64,000 nt of DNA, taken from Gammaproteobacteria bacterium. Its GTDB lineage: Bacteria; Pseudomonadota; Gammaproteobacteria; Pseudomonadales; Azotimanducaceae. Under the pieces are notes generated by a model. That model had not been told where the DNA came from and ran no database searches. It saw only the letters and a program-made list of their open reading frames with translations. The number at the start of each line of letters is the position of its first letter. Position 1 is the stretch's first letter. The translations under genes were made by a program, and so were the position numbers. Location: NCBI GenBank assembly GCA_026705345.1, contig JAPPAV010000142.1:1-64000 (forward strand), in the 5' to 3' direction. Shown one piece after another: positions 43,744 through 53,285 of the stretch.

Positions 43744-46700
43744 CTAGTCCCCGAAGGAGCGCCTCATCGAAATGCCGAAGATTCGGGGCTCCGTCACGAA
43801 ATAATTCCGGAACAAGCCCGAGGTGTCCGAGGTCAGGTACTTGCCGGTGACGTTCTCGTCGTCGAGGACATTGCGCATCCAGAACTTCGCCGACCACCCC
43901 TCCCGTTCGTAGATCAGGGACACGTTGTGCTGCATCCAGCTGTCGATCTCGTCGCCGATCGTGTTGAATTCCCGCGCGTACGAGTCGCTCTGCCAGTACG
44001 CATCCCACCGGGCGATCAGGCTCCCGGCGCCGATCTGGAAGGTGTACGCCAAGCCCAACCTGAGGGTGTGCTCCGGCGCATTGGGCAACGTGTTGCCGTC
44101 GAGATCCACCGGCACACCTTCCAAGGTCTCGACCCCCACGGCATCGAGGAAACCTCGCGAGAAATAGGCCGGAATGGACACGCCCGCCGAATTCGCCGGA
44201 TACGACACGGATACCCGCGTCGCCCCGTTGCGGATGTCCAGCGCGGATCCAGACCCGAGGGCCGCCGCGACGACCTCCGCCGTGAGCTGGGACTCCCGGG
44301 CGACGTAGTTGACGCCGGTCGTGGAACCGGGATCGATGTTTTTCAGGGTGATGTAGTCCGGGTTGCCCGCGGTGCGTTCCATCGGGTCAATGGACTGCGA
44401 GCCATCCACCGAGGAGCTGAGGAACCCGTAGGCGAAGTCGACTGCCAGCGCCGGCATCGCCTCCGGGCGCCAAGTGCCTTCCGCCTCGAGGCCCACGATG
44501 CCGGCATCGATATTCTCGTTGATGGAGGTGTTGTTGCGGATCCGAGTCGCCTGCAAGCCCGTGTAGTCGTAGAGGAACGCGGCCGCGTTCAGGATCAGGC
44601 GTCCGTCAAGGCGCGTGGTCTTGGCGCCGACCTCGAGCGCGTTGACCTCCTCGGCCTCGAACGTGAACGGCGTCGAGTCCTGGAACTGCGGCGGAATGGG
44701 CGGGTTGAAGCCACCGGGTTTGTAGCCACGGCTGTAGAACCCGTAGAGCAACGTGTCGTCATCCAGCTGATAGTCGAAGCCCAACCGACCACTGACCTCG
44801 CGCCAGCTCGACGAGGTCGGGCTGCCGGTGACGAAACGAGTCTCGCCGAATGCCGGTGCCGGGCCCACGGCCGCCGCGATGGCACGCAGGCCCTGGCCCG
44901 CTGCCTGGAGGCCGGGGTCCCCGCCGATCACGAGAGGATTCCCCGATAGCAGTGCCAACACGGAGTTCTGCACCACCGGCGACAAGCCCAGTTGGGCGAG
45001 AACAACCGGCACGAGCTGGGGCGGCAATTGACCGGTCGCAACCAATTGACCGATCGACTGCGCCGCGCCGAGTGCCACGATCCCGCCGACGGCTGCCGGA
45101 CCGTGCGTCGCCCAGGTGCCCTGGGCGCCATGGAACTCCAGGATCCGCAACGATCCCGGACCCAGGGAGGTCAACGTGCCGCTGGCCATCGCGACCATTT
45201 CGCCGAAGATGCCGGAGCGCAGCCAGATCGGCCCTGCGCCGAACAGGTTGCCAAGTGCCGCGTTGGCGTCCGCGGAGTTGAACAGCACGCTGGTGTCGTT
45301 CGTGCTCTTGTCGTCCTTGTTGAAGCGCAGTCCCCCGGTAAGCTTGAGACGGTCGGAATAGTCGTAGTACACCTCGCCGAAGGCCGCCCAACCGTTCGAC
45401 ACGGTGCCTTCGATGGGATCGTTGGCGTTGAAGAAGAAGTTCGGATACAGCGGCGGCGCGCGCAGCACGCTCGAACCGTAGGTACCGACCAGGTCCAGGG
45501 TGTTGGCGATCACGTAGTAGCCGCCGTAGGCGAAGTTCTCGTAGGCGGTGGCACCAGCCAGGAAGTTGTAGGGCCCGTCGTAGTTCGAATGAACCTTGGC
45601 TTCCACCGTCCAGTTCTCGCTGACTCCGTCGAGCTGGTCGAAGGCGAAGAACCGGTTCTGCGCCACTCCCTGTCGGCATCCGCCGCGAATCCCCGATGTG
45701 CCCTCCAGCATGTTGCACTGGTCCGACGACCATTCCTCTCCGGCACCGCCGGCGGGTCTCGACGTCGGCCAGATGCCGTCCGGATTCTGCGGGGTGGGTC
45801 CGAGCGACGGCCCGACATCCATGGAGTAGTCCTGCTGCGAGATGTAGTCGGCTTCCCGGCGGGCACCGCTCAGCGTGGCGCTCAGTTCACCGACATCGAA
45901 CTCGAGCCCGAACGCCATGATCTCCTCGTCGTTCTGCAGGATGGGCTGGAAGTCCGTGTGCATCTGCCGGAAGCTGGACATCGCCGGACGCGGGAAGTCG
46001 TACGATCCATCGGCCGTCCCGAGCGGCAGCGCGCCTGCGGCACCAGCGAAGATGCCCGCGGTGGTCGACCCGAGATGCGGGGTGCCCCAATCGAACCCGT
46101 CGGGCGTGCAACCCGCGGTCGGCAGCCAATGTTGTTCGCAAATCTGGTTGGTGATGCGGGCCCGGTCGTCGTCCTCCTGGAAGCGGCTGTAGAGTCCCCA
46201 GACCTTGGCGTTGTCGTTGACCTCCCAGGCGATGGTCGCCCGGTACGAGAGTATGTCGCGCCCGTCGACGGTCTCGCTGATTCCCGACAGCGTCTGGCCA
46301 CCGACCCCAACCTGCCCGTGGGCCAGGTTGTCGATATAGCCGTCCCGTTGCAGCTTGAAACCGGCAAGGCGAATCCCGACGCGGTCGCCGAGAGGCAGGT
46401 TCACGGCACCCTTGCTGCGGCTGTGGTTGTAGTCGCCGAACTCGAAGTCGACGAAGCCGTTGACCTCGCCCATATCGGGCTTGCGGGTGACGAAGTTGAT
46501 GGCGCCGCCGGTCGCGTTGCGCCCGAACAGCGTGCCCTGGGGCCCCCGCAGTATCTCGACGCGCTCCATGTCGAAAAACTCCAAGGTGTTCAGGTTCGAG
46601 ACCACGGCGATCTCGTTCAAGTGCTGGGATACGCCGGGCTCCCCGGATCTCGCGATCACGAGGTTGCCGATGCCGCGGATGCTGAAGCTCGACCCACCGA

Positions 46701-46974
46701 AATTGGTCGCCGTGAACGTCACGTTCGAGGCGTTGATCTGGAGGTCCGACGGCGTGATCACCTGCCGGTCTTCGATGGCGTCCTCGGTCAACGCAGTCAC
46801 GGAAATCGGCACATCCTGGATACTCTCGGCGACCCGTTGAGCCGTGACGATCACCTCCTCGACAACGCCTTCCGCCTCCTCGCTCTCGGCGGCAGACAGA
46901 CCACCCGGGGGCGAAAAAACTATCAATACAAGGGGCCCAAGCACGCTCATGGTTTTCTTGGCAACGGCAGTCAT
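43744..46974 (-). CDS. TonB-dependent outer-membrane receptor
   Basis: 1076 residues with a signal peptide (VLGPLVLIVFSPPGGLSAAE) followed by a TonB-box-like EEVIVTAQR. The plug domain is about residues 45-165 (SFSIRGIGN, ERVEILRGPQGTLFGRNATGG). The beta-barrel ends with a typical terminal strand. It imports siderophores, cobalamin or other large ligands using TonB energy; the ligand is not readable. An unusual Gly/Ala/Leu-rich insertion occupies about 565-715 (for example LLSGNPLVIGGDPGLQAAGQ), probably a large extracellular loop. It is monocistronic, with 100 bp to the kinase gene upstream. Confidence 0.92.
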   Translation of the reverse strand: MTAVAKKTMSVLGPLVLIVFSPPGGLSAAESEEAEGVVEEVIVTAQRVAESIQDVPISVTALTEDAIEDRQVITPSDLQINASNVTFTATNFGGSSFSIRGIGNLVIARSGEPGVSQHLNEIAVVSNLNTLEFFDMERVEILRGPQGTLFGRNATGGAINFVTRKPDMGEVNGFVDFEFGDYNHSRSKGAVNLPLGDRVGIRLAGFKLQRDGYIDNLAHGQVGVGGQTLSGISETVDGRDILSYRATIAWEVNDNAKVWGLYSRFQEDDDRARITNQICEQHWLPTAGCTPDGFDWGTPHLGSTTAGIFAGAAGALPLGTADGSYDFPRPAMSSFRQMHTDFQPILQNDEEIMAFGLEFDVGELSATLSGARREADYISQQDYSMDVGPSLGPTPQNPDGIWPTSRPAGGAGEEWSSDQCNMLEGTSGIRGGCRQGVAQNRFFAFDQLDGVSENWTVEAKVHSNYDGPYNFLAGATAYENFAYGGYYVIANTLDLVGTYGSSVLRAPPLYPNFFFNANDPIEGTVSNGWAAFGEVYYDYSDRLKLTGGLRFNKDDKSTNDTSVLFNSADANAALGNLFGAGPIWLRSGIFGEMVAMASGTLTSLGPGSLRILEFHGAQGTWATHGPAAVGGIVALGAAQSIGQLVATGQLPPQLVPVVLAQLGLSPVVQNSVLALLSGNPLVIGGDPGLQAAGQGLRAIAAAVGPAPAFGETRFVTGSPTSSSWREVSGRLGFDYQLDDDTLLYGFYSRGYKPGGFNPPIPPQFQDSTPFTFEAEEVNALEVGAKTTRLDGRLILNAAAFLYDYTGLQATRIRNNTSINENIDAGIVGLEAEGTWRPEAMPALAVDFAYGFLSSSVDGSQSIDPMERTAGNPDYITLKNIDPGSTTGVNYVARESQLTAEVVAAALGSGSALDIRNGATRVSVSYPANSAGVSIPAYFSRGFLDAVGVETLEGVPVDLDGNTLPNAPEHTLRLGLAYTFQIGAGSLIARWDAYWQSDSYAREFNTIGDEIDSWMQHNVSLIYEREGWSAKFWMRNVLDDENVTGKYLTSDTSGLFRNYFVTEPRIFGISMRRSFGD

Positions 46975-47074
46975 GTTCCCGTCTCTCCCGAATCGACTGA
47001 CGGGCGAACTATACTCCCTGTTGCCGCCCGATATCGATGCCTGACGGGCGACGGGCGCATCCCGCGATGCGGTC

Positions 47075-48022
47075 CTACCAGTCCTCCTGAAGTTCCCGAA
47101 TCAGTTCCCCCGCGGTCTGCAGCCGGTCCCCGGGTTCCGACCGCAGACAGTGCATGCAAATCTCTTCGAGCCGAGGTGAAACGGGTGTCTTGGCATGCTT
47201 CGACGGGTGGACCAGGTCGGCGTGCAGAGTCTTGTCGAGGATCTCGTCGATGGTGTTGCCGCCGACGGGTGGCACGCCCGCCAACGACTCGTAGAGCACC
47301 GCGCCCAGGCTGTAGATGTCGGTTCGGTAGTCGAGATCGCTGTCCATGCGAATCTGCTCCGGGGACATGTAGGAGACCGTTCCCTGGAGGCGCCCGTGCA
47401 AGGTCAACGACAGATCCTCCACCACGGCGCTCGTTGCCGGGTCCGGTTCGGTCGCCGAGGTTCCCTCCGGATGCCAAACCTTGGCCAGACCCCAATCCAG
47501 CACGAGCACCTCGCCGAAGGGGCCGACGAGGATGTTCTCCGGCTTGATGTCCCGGTGTGCGACACCGTGCCCGTGGGCGTACTCCAGGGCATGGGCGACC
47601 TGGATGATGACCTCGACGAGACGGGTGAGGTCGTAGCGCTCCCGATAGTCGAGCACTTCCCGCAACGTGTAGCCGTGCACCATTTTCATGGTGAAGTAGT
47701 AGTGGCCCTGGAGGTCGCGGCCGAGTTCGTAGGTGGGAACCGTGTTGGGGTGCTGGAGCATTGCCGACACGCGGGCCTCGCGCACGAAACGCCGCTGCTC
47801 GTCGGCATCGTCCGCGAACTCCGCCTTGAGGCTCTTGTAGCAGACCATCCGCATCAGGTGCAGATCCTTGCACGACTGGATGATCGAACGACCGCCCCGG
47901 GCGATCAGCTTGAAGTACGCGTACCGGGTATGCGGGTTGACGGTGCGCGGCAACGGCTTGTCGGTATCCGCAAGGTAGACGATCGGGTAGTCGTCCTCCG
48001 GGGCTGTCGAGAAACGTGGCAT
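47075..48022 (-). CDS. soluble serine/threonine protein kinase
   Basis: 315 residues consisting of a kinase domain with a 30-residue N-terminal tail and no transmembrane or sensor domain. Key residues are present: Lys63, Glu82, HRD at 156-158, Asn163 and the Mg-binding Asp176 in DWG (instead of DFG), then YMSPEQI (SPE for APE). The glycine-rich loop is degenerate (ARGGRSII). It should be active and cytosolic. It lies 34 bp downstream of the dehydrogenase gene on the same strand and may be co-transcribed. DWG is common in PknB-like kinases of several phyla. Confidence 0.85.
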   Translation of the reverse strand: MPRFSTAPEDDYPIVYLADTDKPLPRTVNPHTRYAYFKLIARGGRSIIQSCKDLHLMRMVCYKSLKAEFADDADEQRRFVREARVSAMLQHPNTVPTYELGRDLQGHYYFTMKMVHGYTLREVLDYRERYDLTRLVEVIIQVAHALEYAHGHGVAHRDIKPENILVGPFGEVLVLDWGLAKVWHPEGTSATEPDPATSAVVEDLSLTLHGRLQGTVSYMSPEQIRMDSDLDYRTDIYSLGAVLYESLAGVPPVGGNTIDEILDKTLHADLVHPSKHAKTPVSPRLEEICMHCLRSEPGDRLQTAGELIRELQEDW

Positions 48023-48056
48023 CTCGGGAATACCCGTCGTCGGTTCGGAAACCGAC

Positions 48057-48941
48057 CTACTCCTCGACCCGGCGCAGGCGCTCGATCAGGCTCGATGTGT
48101 CCCAACGTCCACCGCCCATCGCCTGGACGTCGGCGTAGAACTGGTCGATGAGCGCCGCCAACGGCATCCGTGCGTCGAGCTTGCGCGCGGCGGCGAGCGT
48201 CATGTCGAGATCCTTGCGCATCCAGTTCACCGCGAATCCGAAGTCGAACTCGCGCCGCGCCATCGTCCCGGCGCGGTTGTCCATCTGCCAGGACTGGGCG
48301 GCCCCCTTCGAGATGACGTCAACCACGGCATCGACGTCGAGACCCGCTTTCTCGGCGAAATGAAGGGCTTCCGAGAGCCCCTGCAACACCCCCGCGATGC
48401 AGACCTGGTTGACCATCTTGGTGAGTTGCCCCGCGCCGGCCTCTCCCATCAACCGGACCGACTTGGCATAGCAATCGATCACCGGCGCAACCAGGTCGAA
48501 TGCATCCTCGTTGCCGCCGCACATCACGGTTAGCTGGCCGTTCTCCGCGCCCGCCTGTCCCCCACTGACCGGCGCATCCACGAAGCCGATCCCGCGAGCA
48601 GCACCCACGGCCTCCAATTCCCGGGCGAGGTCCGCCGACGCGGTGGTGTGGTCCACCACCACCGAGCCCGCCTCGGCACCGGCGAACACGCCGTCGTCAC
48701 CCAGCGAAACGCTGCGCACGTCGTCGTCGTTTCCGACGCACATGAAGACGACAGCCGCGCCCTCTGCGGCGGCCCGCGGTGTCGGCACCGCACGGCCTTC
48801 GTGTTCCGAGAGCCAGCCTTCGGCCCGACTGGCGGTGCGGTTGTAGACGGCAACCCGGTGCCCGGCGGCCGCCAGGTGGCCGGCCATTGGATAGCCCATG
48901 ATTCCGAGGCCAACGAACGCCACGTCCCTACTCTGCGCCAC
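48057..48941 (-). CDS. NAD(P)-dependent beta-hydroxyacid dehydrogenase (3-hydroxyisobutyrate / tartronate semialdehyde reductase family)
   Basis: 294 residues, GTG start behind GGGAAGG. The N-terminal nucleotide loop is FVGLGIMGYPMAGHLA, the substrate segment DAPVSGGQAGAENGQL and the catalytic-lysine region GAGQLTKMVNQVCIAG. It oxidises a small beta-hydroxyacid or reduces the semialdehyde. The exact substrate, 3-hydroxyisobutyrate versus 2-hydroxy-3-oxopropionate, cannot be separated by eye. It is divergent from selA. Confidence 0.88.
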   Translation of the reverse strand: MAQSRDVAFVGLGIMGYPMAGHLAAAGHRVAVYNRTASRAEGWLSEHEGRAVPTPRAAAEGAAVVFMCVGNDDDVRSVSLGDDGVFAGAEAGSVVVDHTTASADLARELEAVGAARGIGFVDAPVSGGQAGAENGQLTVMCGGNEDAFDLVAPVIDCYAKSVRLMGEAGAGQLTKMVNQVCIAGVLQGLSEALHFAEKAGLDVDAVVDVISKGAAQSWQMDNRAGTMARREFDFGFAVNWMRKDLDMTLAAARKLDARMPLAALIDQFYADVQAMGGGRWDTSSLIERLRRVEE

Positions 48942-49036
48942 TTGCCTTCCCGCTAAGCGAACAAGCGAATCACCTTACCACGCCGGATGTGGCGCGCCAC
49001 GAAATCGCGCCAACACCCGGTGGTAAGCTCGTTCTC

Positions 49037-50401
49037 ATGTCGCGCCGCCAACTTCCCAGCGTCGACCGCGTACTCAACGACCCGTCAGCGTCCGCGGTCG
49101 TCGCCCGCTGGGGGAAACGAACCGTCAAGTTAGCGCTTCGGGAGGTGCAGGACGAACTGCGCAGAGCACCTGACATCCCGGCGTGGGCGACCCGCGCCGA
49201 TGGCTACCACGACGCCATCGACGACTGGCTGCGCCGACACGTGGGCCGGGGCTACGAACCGGTGTTCAACCTCACGGGCACGCTGGTCCATACTAATCTC
49301 GGCCGCAGCCCGCTAGCGCCCGAGTTGGCCGCCCACGCTCTCGATGCCGCCACACGCCCGCTGGCCCTCGAATACGACCTCGATGCCGGCCGACGCGGCG
49401 ACCGCGAAGGGATGGTCGCGCATCGACTGCGGCTCTTGACGGGGGCCGAAGCCGCCACGGTCGTGAACAACAACGCGGCCGCCGTGATGCTGGTTCTGAA
49501 CACGCTGGCCAGGGATCGCGAAGTCCCGGTCTCCCGGGGCGAATTGATCGAGATCGGCGGCAGCTTCCGGCTGCCGGAAATCATGGAACGCGCCGGCTGT
49601 CGACTGAAGGAAGTCGGCACGACGAACCGCACCCACGCCCGGGACTACGAGAATGCGATCAGCACCGGCACCGCGTTGATGCTGAAGGTCCACCCGAGCA
49701 ACTACCGGGTCGAGGGTTTCTCAAGCGAGGTCGCGGTCCGGAACGCCGCCGAGATCGCCCATCGCCACGCCCTGCCCTTGTGCGTGGATGCGGGCAGCGG
49801 CGCCCTCGTGGACCTTTCACGGTTCGGACTGCCGAGGGAGCCGCTTCCCGGTGATCTCCTCCATGCGGGCGCCGATCTCGTCACCTTCTCGGGCGACAAG
49901 CTACTCGGTGGCGTGCAGGCTGGCATCATCGTCGGCAAGCGCAACCTGATCGACGCGCTGAACGCCAACCCGATGAAGCGCGCCCTGCGATTGGACAAGA
50001 TCGCCCTCGTACTGCTCGACGCCACGCTCAAGGCCTACGAAGACGAAGCAACCGCGCTCGAGCAGATCCCCCTATTGGGGACGATCGCCTTGCCCATCGA
50101 AGAACTCGAGGAACGCGCTCGGTCGGTCGCCGAGGCACTTGCCCAGGTCGCCGGCGCCCAGGTCGCGGTGGTGGCCTGCCAATCGGAACTCGGCAGCGGC
50201 GCCCTACCCGGCGAAGCCATCGAGAGTCGCGCGGTGACCGTTGCCTTCGACTCCCCCAAACGACTCCTGGCATTCGAACAGGCGCTGCGGCAATTGAATC
50301 CCGCCGTAGTCGGCCGCATCGCCGGCGGCAAGCTGATTCTCGACATGCGCGGCGCGGCACCGCTCGATGAGTTGCTTGTCGTTCTCGAGGACCTCGCTTG
50401 A
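49037..50401 (+). CDS. selA: L-seryl-tRNA(Sec) selenium transferase
   Basis: 454 residues from the ATG at 49037, giving the canonical opening RRQLPSVDRVL; a GTG at 48989 is less likely. This PLP enzyme converts Ser-tRNA(Sec) to Sec-tRNA(Sec) with selenophosphate. The tRNA-binding opening, NLTGTLVHTNLGRSPL, the glycine-rich PLP region and the Schiff-base lysine in FSGDKLLGG are visible. It overlaps selB by four bases (TTGA). selD is not in the window. Confidence 0.95.
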   Translation: MSRRQLPSVDRVLNDPSASAVVARWGKRTVKLALREVQDELRRAPDIPAWATRADGYHDAIDDWLRRHVGRGYEPVFNLTGTLVHTNLGRSPLAPELAAHALDAATRPLALEYDLDAGRRGDREGMVAHRLRLLTGAEAATVVNNNAAAVMLVLNTLARDREVPVSRGELIEIGGSFRLPEIMERAGCRLKEVGTTNRTHARDYENAISTGTALMLKVHPSNYRVEGFSSEVAVRNAAEIAHRHALPLCVDAGSGALVDLSRFGLPREPLPGDLLHAGADLVTFSGDKLLGGVQAGIIVGKRNLIDALNANPMKRALRLDKIALVLLDATLKAYEDEATALEQIPLLGTIALPIEELEERARSVAEALAQVAGAQVAVVACQSELGSGALPGEAIESRAVTVAFDSPKRLLAFEQALRQLNPAVVGRIAGGKLILDMRGAAPLDELLVVLEDLA

Positions 50402-52296
50402 TCGTCACTCTTGCCGGGCACGTGGACCACGGCAAGACATCCATCGTGCGTGCCATGACCGGCGTCGACACCGACCGGTTGGCGGAGGAGAAGCGCCGCG
50501 GACTGACCATCGACTTGGGGTTCGCCTACACCGACATGGATGGCCGGCGGGTCGGTTTCGTCGACGTCCCCGGTCACCACCGCTTCGTGCACAACATGGT
50601 CGCCGGCATCGCCGGCCGCCAGTACGCCCTGCTCGTTGTCGCCGCCGACGACGGTGTCATGCCACAGTCCCGGGAGCACCTGGCGATCCTGCGCCTGCTT
50701 GGTCTCCGTAGCGGCGTCGTGGCGGTCACCAAGATCGACCGCGTCCCACCGCAACGCGTCGACGAAGTCCGCACCCAGATCCGCGCCCTGACCGGCGGCA
50801 CCTTCCTCGCCGATGCGCAGATCATCGCCCTGTCGTGCGAGACCGAGGCGGGCGTCCAGGATCTCCGCGCCCACCTCGAGCGGGCGGCAACGGCATTGCA
50901 TGTCGAACCCGACGACCGACCGTTCCGGCTTCCCATCGACCGCGCGTTCACCGTCCGCGGCAGCGGCGTGGTCGTGACCGGCACCGTGGTCTCGGGCTCG
51001 GCCAAACTCGACGACGGCCTCGTGCTGGCATCCACCGGCAATCCGCTGCGCGTCCGCAGTCTCCACGTTCAGGACGAACCGTCGACCGCCGCCGACGTCG
51101 GCGACCGTGCAGCGGTCAATATCGCAGGCACCAGTGTCGACGAGGTCCGCCGCGGCGATTGGCTTCTAGACCCCGCAATGCGCGAACCCGTCACCCGGTT
51201 CGCGGTGCGCCTCGCCGTGCTGGAGGACTTCCCCCGCCCGGTGAAGCACAACGCCCCGGTGCACGTCTACCACGCCACCAGCCACGCCCAAGGCCGTGTC
51301 CTGCTCATCGAAGGCACTCCGATCGAACCCGGCGGTACCGCCACCGTGGACCTCGCCTGCGAGGAACCCCTGCACGTGAAGGTCGGCGATCGCATCATCC
51401 TCCGCGACCAAGACCTCGGATGCACGCTCGGCGGCGGCATGGTCGTCGATCTGGTCGTGCCGGCGAATCGCCGGCGCTCGCCCGACCGCCGGAAGCGGAT
51501 TGCTGCCGAAGAACCCGAAGATCCGACTATCACGCTGGCTGCCTTGAGCCAACGCGAACCGTTGCGGGCAACCACCTTCGCCCGGCACTGGAACCTGGCA
51601 CCTAAGAGACTGGACGCCATCGTCAAGGACCTGGGCCTCGCCGTCGTCGAGGGACACCTGCTCCACCCGGATCTACTCGGCGCCACGACACGCGCCATCG
51701 GCGAGAAGCTCGCCGACCATCACCGCCGCCACCCGGACAGCCCGGGACTTACCGCCGACGAGATCTGCACGGGAGACAGCGCGGAACGCGATACCGGGCG
51801 TTTGGCGCTGGCATGGCTCGTTGAGCGCGGTTCGCTGCGCGTCGAGAGCGGTCGCTACGCCGATGCGGAACACCGGGCAGCCGTTCCCGCGAACGTCACG
51901 CGCCTCTTCGAGGAGGTCCGGACGCTACTCGACTCCGTACAGCCGCCGAGTCTCGGCGACCTCGCCAAGCGTCTCAGGCGACCGTTTCCCGAGTTCGAGC
52001 GCGAGATGCGCGCGCTGACCGCCTTCAACCTTGCCGTTCGGATCAGCGATACCCGCTACTTTCTACCGGACCGGCTCCTTGAACTGGCCGAGCTCGCCAA
52101 CGAGCTCAACTCACAGGCACCGTTCACCGTCCGTCAATTCCGCGACGCCTCGGGCGTTGGCCGCAACGTCGTCATCGAAGTTCTCGAGTACTTCGACGGC
52201 AAGGGCTTCACCCAGCGCATCGGCGACACCCGCCGCGTCGTCGGCGACGCGCAAATCATTCACCGGCACTTCGGCAGCGATATACTGCCCCCATGA
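50398..52296 (+). CDS. selB: selenocysteine-specific elongation factor
   Basis: 632 residues with a TTG start overlapping the selA stop. The G domain shows GHVDHGKTS (G1), DVPGHHRFVHNM (G3) and TKID (G4). EF-Tu-like domains II-III and an extended C-terminal winged-helix region (about 370-632) that recognises the SECIS hairpin follow. It delivers Sec-tRNA(Sec) to UGA codons. Its TGA overlaps the next ATG. Confidence 0.95.
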   Translation: MIVTLAGHVDHGKTSIVRAMTGVDTDRLAEEKRRGLTIDLGFAYTDMDGRRVGFVDVPGHHRFVHNMVAGIAGRQYALLVVAADDGVMPQSREHLAILRLLGLRSGVVAVTKIDRVPPQRVDEVRTQIRALTGGTFLADAQIIALSCETEAGVQDLRAHLERAATALHVEPDDRPFRLPIDRAFTVRGSGVVVTGTVVSGSAKLDDGLVLASTGNPLRVRSLHVQDEPSTAADVGDRAAVNIAGTSVDEVRRGDWLLDPAMREPVTRFAVRLAVLEDFPRPVKHNAPVHVYHATSHAQGRVLLIEGTPIEPGGTATVDLACEEPLHVKVGDRIILRDQDLGCTLGGGMVVDLVVPANRRRSPDRRKRIAAEEPEDPTITLAALSQREPLRATTFARHWNLAPKRLDAIVKDLGLAVVEGHLLHPDLLGATTRAIGEKLADHHRRHPDSPGLTADEICTGDSAERDTGRLALAWLVERGSLRVESGRYADAEHRAAVPANVTRLFEEVRTLLDSVQPPSLGDLAKRLRRPFPEFEREMRALTAFNLAVRISDTRYFLPDRLLELAELANELNSQAPFTVRQFRDASGVGRNVVIEVLEYFDGKGFTQRIGDTRRVVGDAQIIHRHFGSDILPP

Positions 52297-52550
52297 GCGC
52301 CATGAACGACCGACAACGTGCCGCCATCGCACACTTCAAAGGCCTAGGCCGGGCCTTGGGCGACACCCACGTTCCCGAGCCTCCCCCCAAGGACTTCAGG
52401 GAACTCATCGACCGCATGTGCGGCATTGATTCGAACTGCGGCATGGGCACGGACGACCCTCTCGGCGGAGATTGGCACTCGCATATGGCGTACTTGCGGA
52501 ATCGTCAGGTGTTGATAGACCGAAGGCGAGCTCGTGGCCACGGACATTGA
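52293..52550 (+). CDS. small conserved-position protein between selB and a nucleotidyltransferase gene
   Basis: 85 residues. The ATG overlaps the selB stop (ATGA) and the 3' end overlaps the next gene by 17 bp, so it is probably a translated part of the sel operon. The sequence is charged and soluble, with a central CGIDSNCGMG segment (two Cys) and a basic, His-containing tail. I do not recognise a family. Because it immediately precedes and overlaps an MNT-type nucleotidyltransferase gene it could be a regulatory or antitoxin partner; this is inference from position only. Confidence 0.6.
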   Translation: MSAMNDRQRAAIAHFKGLGRALGDTHVPEPPPKDFRELIDRMCGIDSNCGMGTDDPLGGDWHSHMAYLRNRQVLIDRRRARGHGH

Positions 52551-53136
52551 ACCGTTTGTATCGGCGCTGCGGGACCTCTCTGACACCCTCGACCATGAGG
52601 GCATTGACTGGGCGGTTGCTGGTGCCGTCGCCGCCAACAACTACCGGGACGCGACCCGGACGACGACTGACCTCGACGTGATACTCGCGCTCGCAGGCAA
52701 CGACATCTCGGATGTGCAGGACGCGCTCCACCAACGCGGGTGGACAACGATCGCGGTTGCCGGGGACTCTCTGCTCCGCGTGGGGCACCCGGAGGCCGGA
52801 CGACTCGACTTGATGGTGTCTGGCACCGACTACGAAACCGGGGCCATCGCCACAGCGCACCCGGTCGAGCACGACGAACGCCTCAGTTTCAAGACGCTGG
52901 CCGTCGAGGACGTCGTGATCCTGAAGCTCATCGCGGGTCGGATGCAGGATGGTGCGGATATCGAGTCCATCCTCGTGGCCCAGCCCCACTTCGACCACGA
53001 ATACATGGCAGGGTGGTTTGAGGAGTTCGTCCACCTCAGCCTAGGCGAGCGCTTCAAGCGGATCGAGGCCAACGCAGTGGAACGCGGATTGCTTCGCAAG
53101 AGAACCGTCCGCAAGTCCGACCTACCCGACCACTGA
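52534..53136 (+). CDS. nucleotidyltransferase-fold protein (AbiEii/MNT-like)
   Basis: 200 residues with a GTG start preceded by GAAGG. The N-terminal half has the minimal nucleotidyltransferase pattern: AVAGAVAANNYRDATRTTTD with the catalytic Asp46-x-Asp48 in TTDLDVIL, followed by a conserved late acidic/Lys segment (TLAVEDVVILKLIAGRMQD). AbiEii/MenT-type toxins and some housekeeping nucleotidyltransferases share this fold. It is the last gene of the selA-selB operon and lies 149 bp before the tRNA-Sec gene. A role on a tRNA acceptor end is an attractive but unproven idea. Confidence 0.7.
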   Translation: MATDIEPFVSALRDLSDTLDHEGIDWAVAGAVAANNYRDATRTTTDLDVILALAGNDISDVQDALHQRGWTTIAVAGDSLLRVGHPEAGRLDLMVSGTDYETGAIATAHPVEHDERLSFKTLAVEDVVILKLIAGRMQDGADIESILVAQPHFDHEYMAGWFEEFVHLSLGERFKRIEANAVERGLLRKRTVRKSDLPDH

Positions 53137-53272
53137 ACGGCGCAGACAGGACCGGATGCGCACCGAGAACCGACTAGGCGCCGACCACGATGTACTCTCA
53201 TTGATGCCGCGCGTGGCTTCTGCGCCATTACGAGATACGAGACCGCACCAACCAGCCATCCGGCCGATCGCT

Positions 53273-53278
53273 TAGAAT
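53273..53278 (+). promoter_or_regulatory. candidate -10 box of the tRNA-Sec gene
   Basis: TAGAAT ends 7 bp before the mature 5' end of the tRNA. No convincing -35 box is seen at the usual spacing. Confidence 0.35.
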
Positions 53279-53285
53279 CCCCGTT

